This document shows positions 25,781 through 33,602 of a DNA stretch of 64,000 nt, in pieces. Location of the stretch: NCBI GenBank assembly GCA_019454165.1, contig CP075367.1:1206179-1270178 (forward strand). The letters are read 5' to 3'. Both the position numbers and the translations under genes were made by a program. Source of the DNA: Anaerolineales bacterium (GTDB lineage Bacteria > Chloroflexota > Anaerolineae > Anaerolineales > UBA11579). The notes under the pieces are model-generated. The model was not told where the DNA came from. It searched no databases and saw nothing but the letters and a program-made list of their open reading frames with translations. Position 1 is the stretch's first letter; every line of letters starts with the position of its first letter.

Positions 25781-26641
25781 TTAGTTCGCTTCGTTGTTGT
25801 CGGTCGGGTCAGAACACTCGCGGTCTTGCATGTCTATGTATCCATCTCCATCGTTGTCGAGGCCGTCACTGCATTGAGGGACTGGCGTAGCCGTCGGCTC
25901 AGGGGTGGGGGGAATGGTAGGTGTGGCCGGGTAGGCCAGGTAGGGCAATATGCTCTCAGGCACATCGGGCAGTTGAACCTCGTCGTCATTGAGCAGGACG
26001 CTCAGGTTGCCGACGTAGGCCCAGCAGCGTACTCCGCTGACCGGCCCGCGGAACTGCAACCAAAGCTCGTCTCGGCCGCGGCCTAGCGGTTCGTAGCGCT
26101 CGTCTGTGTAGAGGGTGTCCACAATATCGAACTGGCTGCTGTTGCCCTCGCGGCAGTTAGTTGTTTGGGCCGGCACTGCGAATAGAGTCGGCGCAAAGGG
26201 CGCGGTGGCCGTGGCGCTGGGTATCGGGCTGGGCGTCGCCGTCGGTGGGGCCACGGTTGCGCTGGGGCTGGCCGGCTGGGTCTCCGTCGGAGCCGAGGGC
26301 GTAAGCGGCGTTGGAGCCAGCAGTTGCCAGGCCAGCAAGGCGGCCAGCGGGAGGGCCAGCAGAAGGAGCCAGAGCTTGCCGATGCCAGCGCCCGGGCGTG
26401 TGCGCAGCGCCTGTTCCTGCAGCCGGCGGCCGGCATCCGCTGGCATGTCCGGCTGGCCCCAGCGCTCGTGCAGGCTGCTGGTGATCAACTGCTGCAGGCT
26501 GTCCAGCTCGCTGGCGTATGCGGCGCATTCAGGGCAACCGGCGAGGTGCGCATCCAGCTGGGCGCGCTGGCCGGGCTGCAGCAGGCCGTCGGCGGCCAGT
26601 TGCAGCAGCTCCTGAGTTTGGGCGTGGGTAAGCGGCTTCAT
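25781..26641 (-). CDS. Transmembrane zinc-finger anti-sigma factor with sensory SH3/Ca-binding ectodomain
   Basis: A 286-residue protein. The N-terminal anti-sigma zinc finger has the H-x3-C-x2-C motif (His32, Cys36, Cys39). One membrane helix follows (~88-108), then a Thr/Pro-rich linker, an SH3b-like domain (NCREGNSSQFDIVDTLYTDE), and a C-terminal acidic DGLDNDGDGYID loop. It should hold the neighbouring ECF sigma factor at the membrane and release it on an envelope signal. Its start overlaps the sigma gene's stop by 4 nt (26638-26641). The ectodomain modules match those of the downstream lipoprotein. Confidence 0.88.
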   Translation of the reverse strand: MKPLTHAQTQELLQLAADGLLQPGQRAQLDAHLAGCPECAAYASELDSLQQLITSSLHERWGQPDMPADAGRRLQEQALRTRPGAGIGKLWLLLLALPLAALLAWQLLAPTPLTPSAPTETQPASPSATVAPPTATPSPIPSATATAPFAPTLFAVPAQTTNCREGNSSQFDIVDTLYTDERYEPLGRGRDELWLQFRGPVSGVRCWAYVGNLSVLLNDDEVQLPDVPESILPYLAYPATPTIPPTPEPTATPVPQCSDGLDNDGDGYIDMQDRECSDPTDNNEAN

Positions 26642-27198
26642 CGGGCGGCTCGCTTGGGGCGATTGGCTTGTCTTAGTTCAGCGCCAAGATGCTGGCGGGC
26701 GATCGAAAGGCGTGAGTGCACGGTGCCCAGGTTGATCCCCAACACCTCGGCGATCTCTTGCGTGGAGAGCTCATGGTAGTAACGCAGGATCACAGGCAAT
26801 CGGTGCTTCTCGTCCAGGCGGCTGATGGCCTGCCACATCGCGTGTGAATGCTCATGCGCAATGGCGGCGCGCTCCGGGTTGCTGCTCTCAGCCTGCTGCC
26901 GGTGCAGGGGCTGGCTGGCCGCCGCTAGCCGGGCACGGCGGGTGCGCTGGCGCAGCTGGCCGCGGCAGGTGTTGAGGGCGATCGAGAACAGCCAGGTCTG
27001 GAAGCTGCTCTCCTGCCGGTAATTCTTGAGCGCTTTGAGCGCGGCAATAAAGCTCTCCTGCGTGGCGTCCTCCGCATCGGCGGGGTCGTCAAGAATGGAC
27101 AGGCAAAAGCGAAAAAGCCTGTCCTTGTGTTCAAGAACCAGGCTTTCTATTGCTTGCGGGTCGCCGGCTTTGCAGCGGGCTAAGGTCTGTGCGTCCAA
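26638..27198 (-). CDS. ECF-family RNA polymerase sigma factor
   Basis: A 186-residue ECF sigma factor with region 2 (residues ~20-95, LFRFCLSILDDPADAEDATQE and FQTWLFSIALNTC) and region 4 (~125-175, LPVILRYYHELSTQEIAEVLGINLGTVHSRLSIAR, interrupted here only for display). These regions bind the -10 and -35 elements of its regulon. It is translationally coupled to its anti-sigma factor, and the lipoprotein downstream is probably a member of the same regulon. The upstream ~80 nt on the minus strand separate it from the tRNA-Arg terminator. Confidence 0.93.
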   Translation of the reverse strand: MDAQTLARCKAGDPQAIESLVLEHKDRLFRFCLSILDDPADAEDATQESFIAALKALKNYRQESSFQTWLFSIALNTCRGQLRQRTRRARLAAASQPLHRQQAESSNPERAAIAHEHSHAMWQAISRLDEKHRLPVILRYYHELSTQEIAEVLGINLGTVHSRLSIARQHLGAELRQANRPKRAAR

Positions 27199-27280
27199 CG
27201 TCTCACGTATTAGATGCAGGTCGGTCTAAAAAGCTTCATTTTTCGTTGAAATTGCCAGGGGCAAATTATCCTACTTAAAA

Positions 27281-27312
27281 CCAAAACCGCCGTTCTAAAA
27301 CGGCGGTTTTGG
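27281..27312 (-). terminator. Terminator downstream of tRNA-Arg
   Basis: Perfect 12-bp arms, ccaaaaccgccg (27281-27292) and its complement (27301-27312), around an 8-nt loop. On the minus strand it is followed by TTTT, which suits termination of the tRNA transcript. Confidence 0.85.
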
Positions 27313-27351
27313 ACGCTGCATTTGCAGCGAGCGCTGTACTTTACAGCGTAG

Positions 27352-27424
27352 CGCTCTCGGCGCGACTCGAACACGCGACCCCTTGCTCCGCAAGCAAGTG
27401 CTCTATCCACTGAGCTACGAGAGC
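27352..27424 (-). tRNA. tRNA-Arg (anticodon GCG)
   Basis: A 73-nt cloverleaf on the minus strand. The 7-bp acceptor GCTCTCG/CGAGAGC, a D-arm with TAGCTCAGTGGATAGAGCA, and an anticodon stem CTTGC/GCAAG with loop TTGCGGA (anticodon GCG) are visible. The T-arm holds TTCGAGT with five pairs. The discriminator is G and no CCA is encoded. Confidence 0.92.
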
Positions 27425-27426
27425 TA

Positions 27427-27668
27427 GTGCGAGGCGGTTTATGCCTCTGTTTCTACAAAATCCATAACCGCCTCGCACTTTGCAGTTTGCTGCGCAAACT
27501 GCGCGCTGCGGTCGGCTATGTGGTGAGGCGGTTGGTGCCTCAACTGGTACAGATCAGTAACCGCCTCACACTCTGGCGTTCGCAAAGGCGGCGAACGCCA
27601 CGCATAAGAGCGAGTACTGAGATTGAGGCGGTTGGTGCCTCAACTACTGCGGATCAACCACCATCTCA
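27427..27668. repeat. Three related hairpins between tRNA genes
   Basis: Three units with gaggcggtt at one end and aaccgcctc at the other lie at 27427-27478 (13-bp arms), 27523-27569 (11-bp arms) and ~27624-27668 (degenerate). They are spaced 96 and 101 nt apart and share the internal phrase 'tgcctcaact' in copies 2 and 3. Smaller hairpins separate them: gcagtttgc/gcaaactgc near 27482-27502 and ggcgttcgc/gcgaacgcc near 27577-27601. The array lies between tRNA-Ser and tRNA-Arg and has no coding capacity. Confidence 0.75.
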
Positions 27669-27726
27669 CGCTGGAGAACGGTGATGACGGCGGCGAATTG
27701 TACCGCTTCTTGCGGACAATTCCAGG

Positions 27727-27817
27727 CGGGGAGGGAGGGATTTGAACCCTCGTCCGGAGAAACCTCCGGAACCCACTTAGCAGGCGGGCGCACTAGACCG
27801 GGCTATGCGACCTCCCC
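27727..27817 (-). tRNA. tRNA-Ser (anticodon GCU)
   Basis: A 91-nt class II tRNA on the minus strand. Acceptor GGGGAGG/CCTCCCC, an anticodon loop CTGCTAA (GCT), a long variable arm built on TCCGGAG/CTCCGGA, and a T-loop TTCAAAT are visible. The discriminator is G and CCA is not encoded. Confidence 0.93.
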
Positions 27818-27833
27818 GTTTATGTTGCTCAAG

Positions 27834-27921
27834 CGGAGGGAGAGGGATTCGAACCCCCGGTAGGTCGGAGACCTACAACGGTTTTCAAGACCGCCGCCTT
27901 AAGCCACTCGGCCATCCCTCC
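27834..27921 (-). tRNA. tRNA-Ser (anticodon UGA)
   Basis: An 88-nt class II tRNA on the minus strand, 16 nt from the tRNA-Ser(GCU) gene. Acceptor GGAGGGA/TCCCTCC, an anticodon loop CTTGAAA (TGA), a long variable arm GTAGGTC/GACCTAC and T-loop TTCGAAT. The discriminator is G and CCA is not encoded. Confidence 0.93.
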
Positions 27922-27972
27922 CACACCGCAAGAACGGTTGAGCGGCACATTTTACCATGTTCACGCTGAAAG

Positions 27973-28983
27973 TTAAGAGCTGGAGGGAAACGACGGGCGA
28001 ATTTGCAGGAACTGGAAGCTGAGGAAGCCGAACAGCAGCGGCAGCCAGAAAGTGAGCACGCGGTAGCTGAGCGTGATCACCGCGGCTTGCTCCAGTGGCA
28101 CGAACATCGAGGACAGCGTCAGAGTCAGGACACCTTCCACCACGCCGACGCCGGCCGGGGTGGGCGAGACGATGAGGAAGAGATAGGCGATGGCAAAGCC
28201 GGCGATCAGCGTGCCGATCGACAGTGGCACCTGAAAGGCCATGAAGACCGCGGTCAGTACGCACAGCAACATTCCCTTGCTGAGCAGGGCGTAAAACAAT
28301 GGCTTGAGCAACTTGCGCGGCTGGCGCGCCGAGCGCAGACCTTCGGCAATGTCGTGGGCGAACTGCTCGGCGCGGTCTTCGGAGACGGCTTTGCGCTTGG
28401 TGAACGGCGAGCTGAGCTTGTTGGTGGCGCGGGCGATCCAGCGCAGGAAGCGGCCAAGCGCGTTGGGGGCGCGCATCCCCAGGTACAGGATCACCAGCAG
28501 GATCGTAGTCATCACCGCCAGCACGCCGGAGGCGGCCAACTCAGGCCCGGTGATATCGTCGCGGCGGAAGAGCACGATCAGCCCCAGCACCAGATACAGT
28601 GCAAAGCCGGCGTATTCGAACAGGACGAATAGCGCGCCAGCCACCGTGGCGTGGGCCGAAGGCAGGCGGCGGCGCCGGGCATCCGAAATGATGACGGCCA
28701 TGCCGCTCATGCCCATGGAGGGCGCCACTACGTTCACGAAGTTGGCGGCGGCCGCCAGCGGCACGAGCGGGGCCACCGGGCGCTCGACGCCCAGGGCGGC
28801 GAAGACGGCCTGGTAGGTGGCCGCCGTGCACAGCAGCCAGGCGGCGATGAACAGCAGCGCCAGGCCGATAAAGCGCCAATCGCTGCGTTGGAGGACCTCT
28901 ACGATCACGTCGAACTGGGTGAAATGGTTGAGGATGAACAATAGCCCCAGCAGCAATATCAAACCGATGAAAAGTTTTCGCAT
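27973..28983 (-). CDS. UPF0104/LPG-synthase-TM family membrane protein (flippase-like)
   Basis: A 336-residue integral membrane protein with about eight helices, of the family containing the transmembrane part of MprF and archaeal AglD. The conserved segments NVVAPSMGMSGMAVIISD and the late VSPTPAGVGVVEGVL match this family. Members move or modify lipids or polyprenyl-linked sugars. No catalytic LPG-synthase domain is fused. The start at 28983 is chosen because a TATAAT box (28993-28998) lies 9 nt upstream. It lies just downstream of nothing on its strand, so it is probably monocistronic. Confidence 0.85.
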   Translation of the reverse strand: MRKLFIGLILLLGLLFILNHFTQFDVIVEVLQRSDWRFIGLALLFIAAWLLCTAATYQAVFAALGVERPVAPLVPLAAAANFVNVVAPSMGMSGMAVIISDARRRRLPSAHATVAGALFVLFEYAGFALYLVLGLIVLFRRDDITGPELAASGVLAVMTTILLVILYLGMRAPNALGRFLRWIARATNKLSSPFTKRKAVSEDRAEQFAHDIAEGLRSARQPRKLLKPLFYALLSKGMLLCVLTAVFMAFQVPLSIGTLIAGFAIAYLFLIVSPTPAGVGVVEGVLTLTLSSMFVPLEQAAVITLSYRVLTFWLPLLFGFLSFQFLQIRPSFPSSS

Positions 28984-28992
28984 GACGCATTG

Positions 28993-28998
28993 ATTATA
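28993..28998 (-). promoter_or_regulatory. TATAAT -10 box for the UPF0104 gene
   Basis: On the minus strand TATAAT lies 9 nt before the ATG at 28983, giving a leader of only a few nucleotides and no Shine-Dalgarno sequence. Confidence 0.55.
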
Positions 28999-29067
28999 CA
29001 GGCCGCACTTTTTTAGGTATCGCGGGCGGCAAGGGGCTTCGGCACGGCGCAGATGAGTGCCTGAGCG

Positions 29068-29073
29068 TATAAT
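29068..29073 (+). promoter_or_regulatory. TATAAT -10 box for kbl-coaE
   Basis: TATAAT in gagcgtataataag lies about 70 nt before the kbl ATG. Unlike several neighbours, this gene has a proper leader and a ggag ribosome-binding site just before the start. Confidence 0.5.
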
Positions 29074-29143
29074 AAGAATCGTTGCAAGGGCGCGTCGCAA
29101 CCTAACGGCGCGAGTTTTAATCTCATATAGATGAAGGAGCCCA

Positions 29144-30328
29144 ATGGCCGATAAGCTTGCCTGGATAGGTGAAGAATTGCAGGCCCTGCGTGATGCAGGC
29201 CTGTACAACCATATCCGCACTTTGGGCTCCCCACAGGGCGCCTGGCTGCAAGTAGACGGCCAGCGCGTGCTCAACTTCTGCTCCAATAACTATCTGGGTC
29301 TCGCCAACCATCCGCGCCTGCTGGCCGCGGCCGAGGAGGCCATGCGCAAGTACGGCCTCGGCCCCGCCGCCGTGCGCAGCATTGCCGGCACCATGGACCT
29401 GCATGTTGAGCTCGACAAGCGCATGGCCGCCTTCAAAGGCGTGGAGGCCGCCATCACGCTGCAGTCCGGCTTCACCGCCAACCTGGCCGTGCTGCCCGCC
29501 CTGGTGGGCAAGGAAGACGCCATCTTCTCAGATGAGCTCAACCATGCCAGTATCATCGACGGCAGCCGCCTCTCGGGCGCAACGATCGTGCGCTACAAGC
29601 ATTGCGATCCGGCCGACCTGCAGCGCGTGCTGGCCGAGCGCCGCGGCGAGTTCCGCCGCGCCCTGGTGGTGACGGATGGGGTGTTCAGCATGGACGGCGA
29701 TGTGGCCCCGCTGCCTGAGATCTACGCTGTCACCAGCCAGGCGGATGCCATCCTGATGGTAGATGATGCGCACGGCGAAGGCGTGCTGGGCAAGGGCGGG
29801 CGCGGCATCGTGGACCACTTTGATCTGCACGGCAAGGTGGATGTGGAAGTTGGCACTTTCTCCAAGGCGTTCGGCGTGGTGGGTGGCGTGGTGGCGGGCA
29901 ATGCTCGCATCGTGGAGTGGCTGCGCCAGCGCGGCCGCCCCTTCCTGTTCTCCTCCGCCATGACGGTGCCGGATGTGGCCGCCTGCCTGGCTGCGGTAGA
30001 CCTGCTGGAAGAATCCAATGAGCTTGTGGAACGCCTGTGGGCCAACACTGAGTTCTTCAAGAAAGAAATGCAGGCTTTGGGATTCGACACCGGCAAGAGC
30101 GTAACGCCGATCACGCCGGTGATGCTGGGCGATGAGCAATTGGCGCAAAAATTCAGCAAAGCCATGTTCGAAGCCGGCGTGTTTGCGATGGCGATCGCTT
30201 TCCCCACAGTGCCGCGCGGCACAGCCCGCCTGCGGGTCATGATCTCGGCCGCCCATTCCAACAGCGATCTGGAGCACGGCCTGCAAGCCTTTGCAGATGT
30301 AGGCCGCAAGCTGGGAGTGATCTCCTGA
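29144..30328 (+). CDS. kbl: Glycine C-acetyltransferase (2-amino-3-ketobutyrate CoA ligase)
   Basis: A 394-residue PLP-dependent alpha-oxoamine synthase. Kbl splits 2-amino-3-ketobutyrate with CoA into glycine and acetyl-CoA in threonine breakdown. Motifs: [12 protein letters not shown], the PLP-stacking [12 protein letters not shown], the Asp of VDDAHGEG, and the Schiff-base Lys in TFSKAFG. The closely related 8-amino-7-oxononanoate synthase (BioF) is the alternative; no tdh or bio gene is adjacent to decide. A ggag site precedes the ATG. The stop overlaps the coaE start by one base. Confidence 0.85.
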   Translation: MADKLAWIGEELQALRDAGLYNHIRTLGSPQGAWLQVDGQRVLNFCSNNYLGLANHPRLLAAAEEAMRKYGLGPAAVRSIAGTMDLHVELDKRMAAFKGVEAAITLQSGFTANLAVLPALVGKEDAIFSDELNHASIIDGSRLSGATIVRYKHCDPADLQRVLAERRGEFRRALVVTDGVFSMDGDVAPLPEIYAVTSQADAILMVDDAHGEGVLGKGGRGIVDHFDLHGKVDVEVGTFSKAFGVVGGVVAGNARIVEWLRQRGRPFLFSSAMTVPDVAACLAAVDLLEESNELVERLWANTEFFKKEMQALGFDTGKSVTPITPVMLGDEQLAQKFSKAMFEAGVFAMAIAFPTVPRGTARLRVMISAAHSNSDLEHGLQAFADVGRKLGVIS

Positions 30329-31476
30329 TGAGCGCCTGGCCCGGCAAGTTCGTCATCGGCCTCACCGGCAACATCGCCACCGGCAAGAGCGTGGTGCGCC
30401 GCATGCTGGAGCATGCCGGCGCCTTTGGCATCGACGCGGACGCGCTTTCGCACCGCGCCATCGAGCATAACGGCCCGGGTTACGCCGCGGTGGTGCAGAG
30501 CTTCGGCAACTATATTCTCAAAGACGATGGCGAGATCGACCGCAAGAAGCTGGGCCAGATCGTGTTCGCCGATCCGCAGGCGCTCAAGCTGCTCGAGAGC
30601 ATCATCCATCCCATAGTGCGCGAGGGGGTGGACCACCTGGCGCGGCTCAGCCCGCACCAGGTGATCGTGATCGAGGCCATCAAGCTGCTCGAGTCGCCGC
30701 TGCGCCAGATGTGCGATGTGATCTGGGTGGTCACCGCCGACGAGACCGTGCAGTTGGCGCGGCTCAAACATAAGCGCGGCATGGATGCGGACGAAGCGCG
30801 CAAGCGCATGGCCAGCCAATCCTCGCAGGCTGAGAAAGCCGCCCAGGCGGATACGGTGATCGACAACAGCGCCTCCATTGAGCAGACCTGGCAGCAGGTC
30901 AAGGACGCATGGCGCAAGCTGTTCCCGCAGGCCACCGGCGAGACGGTGCCGACCCGCCTGCGCGGGGCGGTCACCGCCGGCCTGGCGAATGGGATGCAGG
31001 TGATGCGCGCCCGCCCGCGCCAGGCCGAGGACATTGCCGGCTTCATCAACGCCAACAACGGCACGGGTAAGCTGCAGCCCGCCCAGGTGGTGAACGCCTT
31101 TGGCGAAAAGGCCTTCCTGCTTTTGCATACGCTGGATGGCCTGAAAGCCCTGCTGGGTTGGAAGGTCGAGAACCTGGTGGCCCGCGTAGATGACTTCTAC
31201 CTGGAACGCGGTCTGGCCCATGCCGAATATGTGCCCTTCCTCGTTAGCGAAGTAGAGCAGGCCTCGCGCGAGCTGCAATGCGAGGTGATCCTGCTGTTCG
31301 TCGCGCCGGCGCTGGCCGCCCAGCGCGATCTGTGGCTCGGCCTGGGCTATGAGGAGCGCCTGCCCAGCGAGCTCAGCGTGGGCGCCTGGCACGAAGCTGC
31401 CCAGGAATCGGCCACGGCGGGCAGTGTGATGTTGTTCAAGCAATTACGGGCTGACAGGGTGCTGCGGCCCATCTAA
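30328..31476 (+). CDS. coaE: Dephospho-CoA kinase fused to a GNAT-like domain
   Basis: A 382-residue two-domain protein. Residues ~8-200 are dephospho-CoA kinase, the last step of CoA synthesis: P-loop GLTGNIATGKS (11-21), DADALSHRAI, and HPIVREG. Residues ~222-382 begin VMRARPRQAEDIAGFIN and contain LLGWKVENLVARVDDFY, a pattern resembling GNAT acetyltransferases. Ordinary CoaE is ~200 residues, so the second domain is an addition. The gene overlaps kbl by one base and is followed 3 nt later by cdaA. Fusion of a CoA-making enzyme to a likely CoA-using domain is notable. The acceptor of the second domain is unknown. Confidence 0.88.
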   Translation: MSAWPGKFVIGLTGNIATGKSVVRRMLEHAGAFGIDADALSHRAIEHNGPGYAAVVQSFGNYILKDDGEIDRKKLGQIVFADPQALKLLESIIHPIVREGVDHLARLSPHQVIVIEAIKLLESPLRQMCDVIWVVTADETVQLARLKHKRGMDADEARKRMASQSSQAEKAAQADTVIDNSASIEQTWQQVKDAWRKLFPQATGETVPTRLRGAVTAGLANGMQVMRARPRQAEDIAGFINANNGTGKLQPAQVVNAFGEKAFLLLHTLDGLKALLGWKVENLVARVDDFYLERGLAHAEYVPFLVSEVEQASRELQCEVILLFVAPALAAQRDLWLGLGYEERLPSELSVGAWHEAAQESATAGSVMLFKQLRADRVLRPI

Positions 31477-31479
31477 GCT

Positions 31480-32358
31480 ATGCGCAATCTTTTCGACGAG
31501 CTCACCTTTATTTTGCAACGCCTCAGCCTGGCCAGCTTTGTTGACCTGGCGCTGGTGACGCTCATCATTTTTGCGGTGCTGCTCTTCATCCGTAATACCC
31601 GCGCCATGGTGCTGCTGCGCGGTTTCCTGCTGCTGTATGTGGTCATTAGCCTGTTCACCGTCATTTTTGAGTTGCCCGCCTTCTCGTGGCTGGTGCGCAA
31701 CTCCGTGCCTGCCATCCTGGTAGCGATCCCGGTGATCTTCGCCCCGGAGATCCGCCGGGTGCTGGAGCGCTTTGGCCGCGCCAGCACCATCCTCAGCGGG
31801 CGCAGCCGCCAGGGCGCCGGCCGCGATGTGATCCAGTCGCTGGCGCATGCCGCCATCCGCCTGTCGGAGCGCCGCTTCGGCGCGCTGATCGTGCTGCAAC
31901 GCCTCGACAGTTTGGAAGAGTATGTCGAGACCGGCGTGGCGATGGGCGCCCAGGTGACGCCCGAGCTGCTGCTGCAGATCTTCTATCCCAATACGCCGCT
32001 GCATGATGGGGCGGCCATCATTGCCGACGACCGCGTCATCGGCGCTTCGTGCGTGATGCCGCTGTCTTCCAGCGGCGTGCTGTCCGAGAGCGCCGAACGC
32101 CGCATGGGCTTGCGCCACCGCGCCGCGCTCGGCACCTCTGAGATCAGCGACGCGGTCGCCTTGGTGGTCTCCGAAGAGACCGGCGCAATCTCCGTGGCGT
32201 TCGGCGGCCGCATGATCCAGCGCCTGGGCCGCGAGCGTTTGGAAGGCGTGCTGCGTGCCTTCTACCGCCCGGTGGAATCCGAAAGTGTGGTGGAGCGCTT
32301 CCTGGCGCGCTATTTGCCCTTCCTGCTGCCTGACCCGCCAGAGGAGTCGGAGAACTGA
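31480..32358 (+). CDS. cdaA: Diadenylate cyclase CdaA
   Basis: A 292-residue membrane cyclase that makes c-di-AMP from two ATP. The N-terminus has about three hydrophobic helices (VDLALVTLIIFAVLLFI, LLYVVISLFTVIF and NSVPAILVAIPVIF). The DAC domain follows, with the signature NTPLHDGAAII (DGA) and RMGLRHRAALG (RHR). It is followed with a one-base overlap by the YbbR-domain regulator gene, the usual cdaA-cdaR pair. The glmM gene often found after them is absent here. Confidence 0.95.
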   Translation: MRNLFDELTFILQRLSLASFVDLALVTLIIFAVLLFIRNTRAMVLLRGFLLLYVVISLFTVIFELPAFSWLVRNSVPAILVAIPVIFAPEIRRVLERFGRASTILSGRSRQGAGRDVIQSLAHAAIRLSERRFGALIVLQRLDSLEEYVETGVAMGAQVTPELLLQIFYPNTPLHDGAAIIADDRVIGASCVMPLSSSGVLSESAERRMGLRHRAALGTSEISDAVALVVSEETGAISVAFGGRMIQRLGRERLEGVLRAFYRPVESESVVERFLARYLPFLLPDPPEESEN

Positions 32359-33590
32359 TGCTGCGCCTCTTGCTGCAACGCCTGTGGTCCAACATCGGCA
32401 CGCTGACGCTGGCCTTCCTGCTCGCCTTTGCGGTGTGGATGTCGGCCGTGGTGGCGGCCGATCCCAACGAAGTGCGTGATTATCCGGCGCCCCTGGCGCT
32501 CGAAGTGCGCGGGCTCGACCCCAGCTTGCTGCTGATCGGCAACCCGCCTGCCGAAGTGACGGTGCGCCTCGGCGCGCCCAGCTCGCTGTGGCAGCAGCTC
32601 ACCGCCCAGCCGCGCCCGGTCAGCGCGTATATTGACCTGAGCGGCCTGACCGAGGGCGAGCACACGGTGGATGTGGAGATCGAGTCCTCGCTGCGCCCGA
32701 TCCGCGTGGCTAACATTTCCCCCATGCAAGTGCAGATCACGCTGGAGCCGCGCGCCGTGCGGGATGTGCCCATCACCGCCCAGCTGCAAGGCCAGCTCGC
32801 GCTGGGCTTCCAGCTGGATGGCATCACACTCGAGCCTGAAAGCGCCACCGTGATCGGCCCCATGAGCCTGATGGCGCAGGTGGCCGGGCTGCAGGCGGCG
32901 CTGGATATCAACCAGGCGCGCGAATCCATCAGCACCAACGTGCCGCTGCGCGCTGTGGATGCCAATGGGGTGGTGCTCAGCGGTCTCACGATCGAGCCGG
33001 CTGAAGCCCGGCTGGAAGTCAGTATTCTGCAATCCGGCGGTTATCGCGATGTGGCCGTGAAAGTGGAGACCATCGGCCAGCCGGCTAGCGGCTTCCGCGT
33101 CACGGACATCTCCGTTTCGCCGCCGGTGGTGACCCTGTTCTCAGCTGACCCGCAAGTGGTCGCTGATCTGCCGGGTTTCGTCAGCACGCTGCCGCTGGAC
33201 CTGACCAATCTCAATGATGATCTGGAGACGCGCTTGCTGCTCGACCTGCCGCCCGGCGTCATCGTGGTGAGCGAAGAGCAGGATGTGCGCGTGACCATCG
33301 GCATTGCCCCGGTGGAAAGCAGCCTGCTGCTCAACCTGAATGTTGAAGTGGTGGGCCTGGCCAGCAACCGCACTGCGACCCTCTCGCCAGAGAGTGTTAG
33401 CGTCATCATCTCCGGCCCGCTCACCATGCTGCAAAACCTCTCGCCGGCTGATATTCGCCTGATCGTGGACGTGAACGGTTTGGCGTTGGGAACGCATTTA
33501 CTTGAGCCTGAAGCCGCAGAGCTGCCCACCGGCCTGCAGATCCTATCCATTACGCCGGTCTCTATTGAAGTCGTGATCGCGCGTCGTTAA
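32358..33590 (+). CDS. cdaR: YbbR-domain protein CdaR (regulator of CdaA)
   Basis: A 410-residue protein: one N-terminal membrane helix (~12-33, LTLAFLLAFAVWMSAVVAA) and four external ~80-residue YbbR-like beta domains, recognisable by repeated P-x-V-T-(V/L) strands such as PAEVTVRLG, ESATVIGPMS, PPVVTLFS and PESVSVIISGP. In Firmicutes CdaR binds CdaA and modulates c-di-AMP synthesis. Its start overlaps the cdaA stop by one base, so the two are translationally coupled. Confidence 0.9.
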   Translation: MLRLLLQRLWSNIGTLTLAFLLAFAVWMSAVVAADPNEVRDYPAPLALEVRGLDPSLLLIGNPPAEVTVRLGAPSSLWQQLTAQPRPVSAYIDLSGLTEGEHTVDVEIESSLRPIRVANISPMQVQITLEPRAVRDVPITAQLQGQLALGFQLDGITLEPESATVIGPMSLMAQVAGLQAALDINQARESISTNVPLRAVDANGVVLSGLTIEPAEARLEVSILQSGGYRDVAVKVETIGQPASGFRVTDISVSPPVVTLFSADPQVVADLPGFVSTLPLDLTNLNDDLETRLLLDLPPGVIVVSEEQDVRVTIGIAPVESSLLLNLNVEVVGLASNRTATLSPESVSVIISGPLTMLQNLSPADIRLIVDVNGLALGTHLLEPEAAELPTGLQILSITPVSIEVVIARR

Positions 33591-33602
33591 AAGAAAGAAT
33601 TC

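Noticed and set aside
27427..27668. Possible CRISPR array
   Set aside because: Only three copies, spacing near 100 nt and spacers themselves contain hairpins; no cas gene in the window.
29722..31443. 573-codon frame opposite kbl and coaE
   Set aside because: Spans two clear genes in the other direction and has a His/Gln/Arg-rich nonsense composition.
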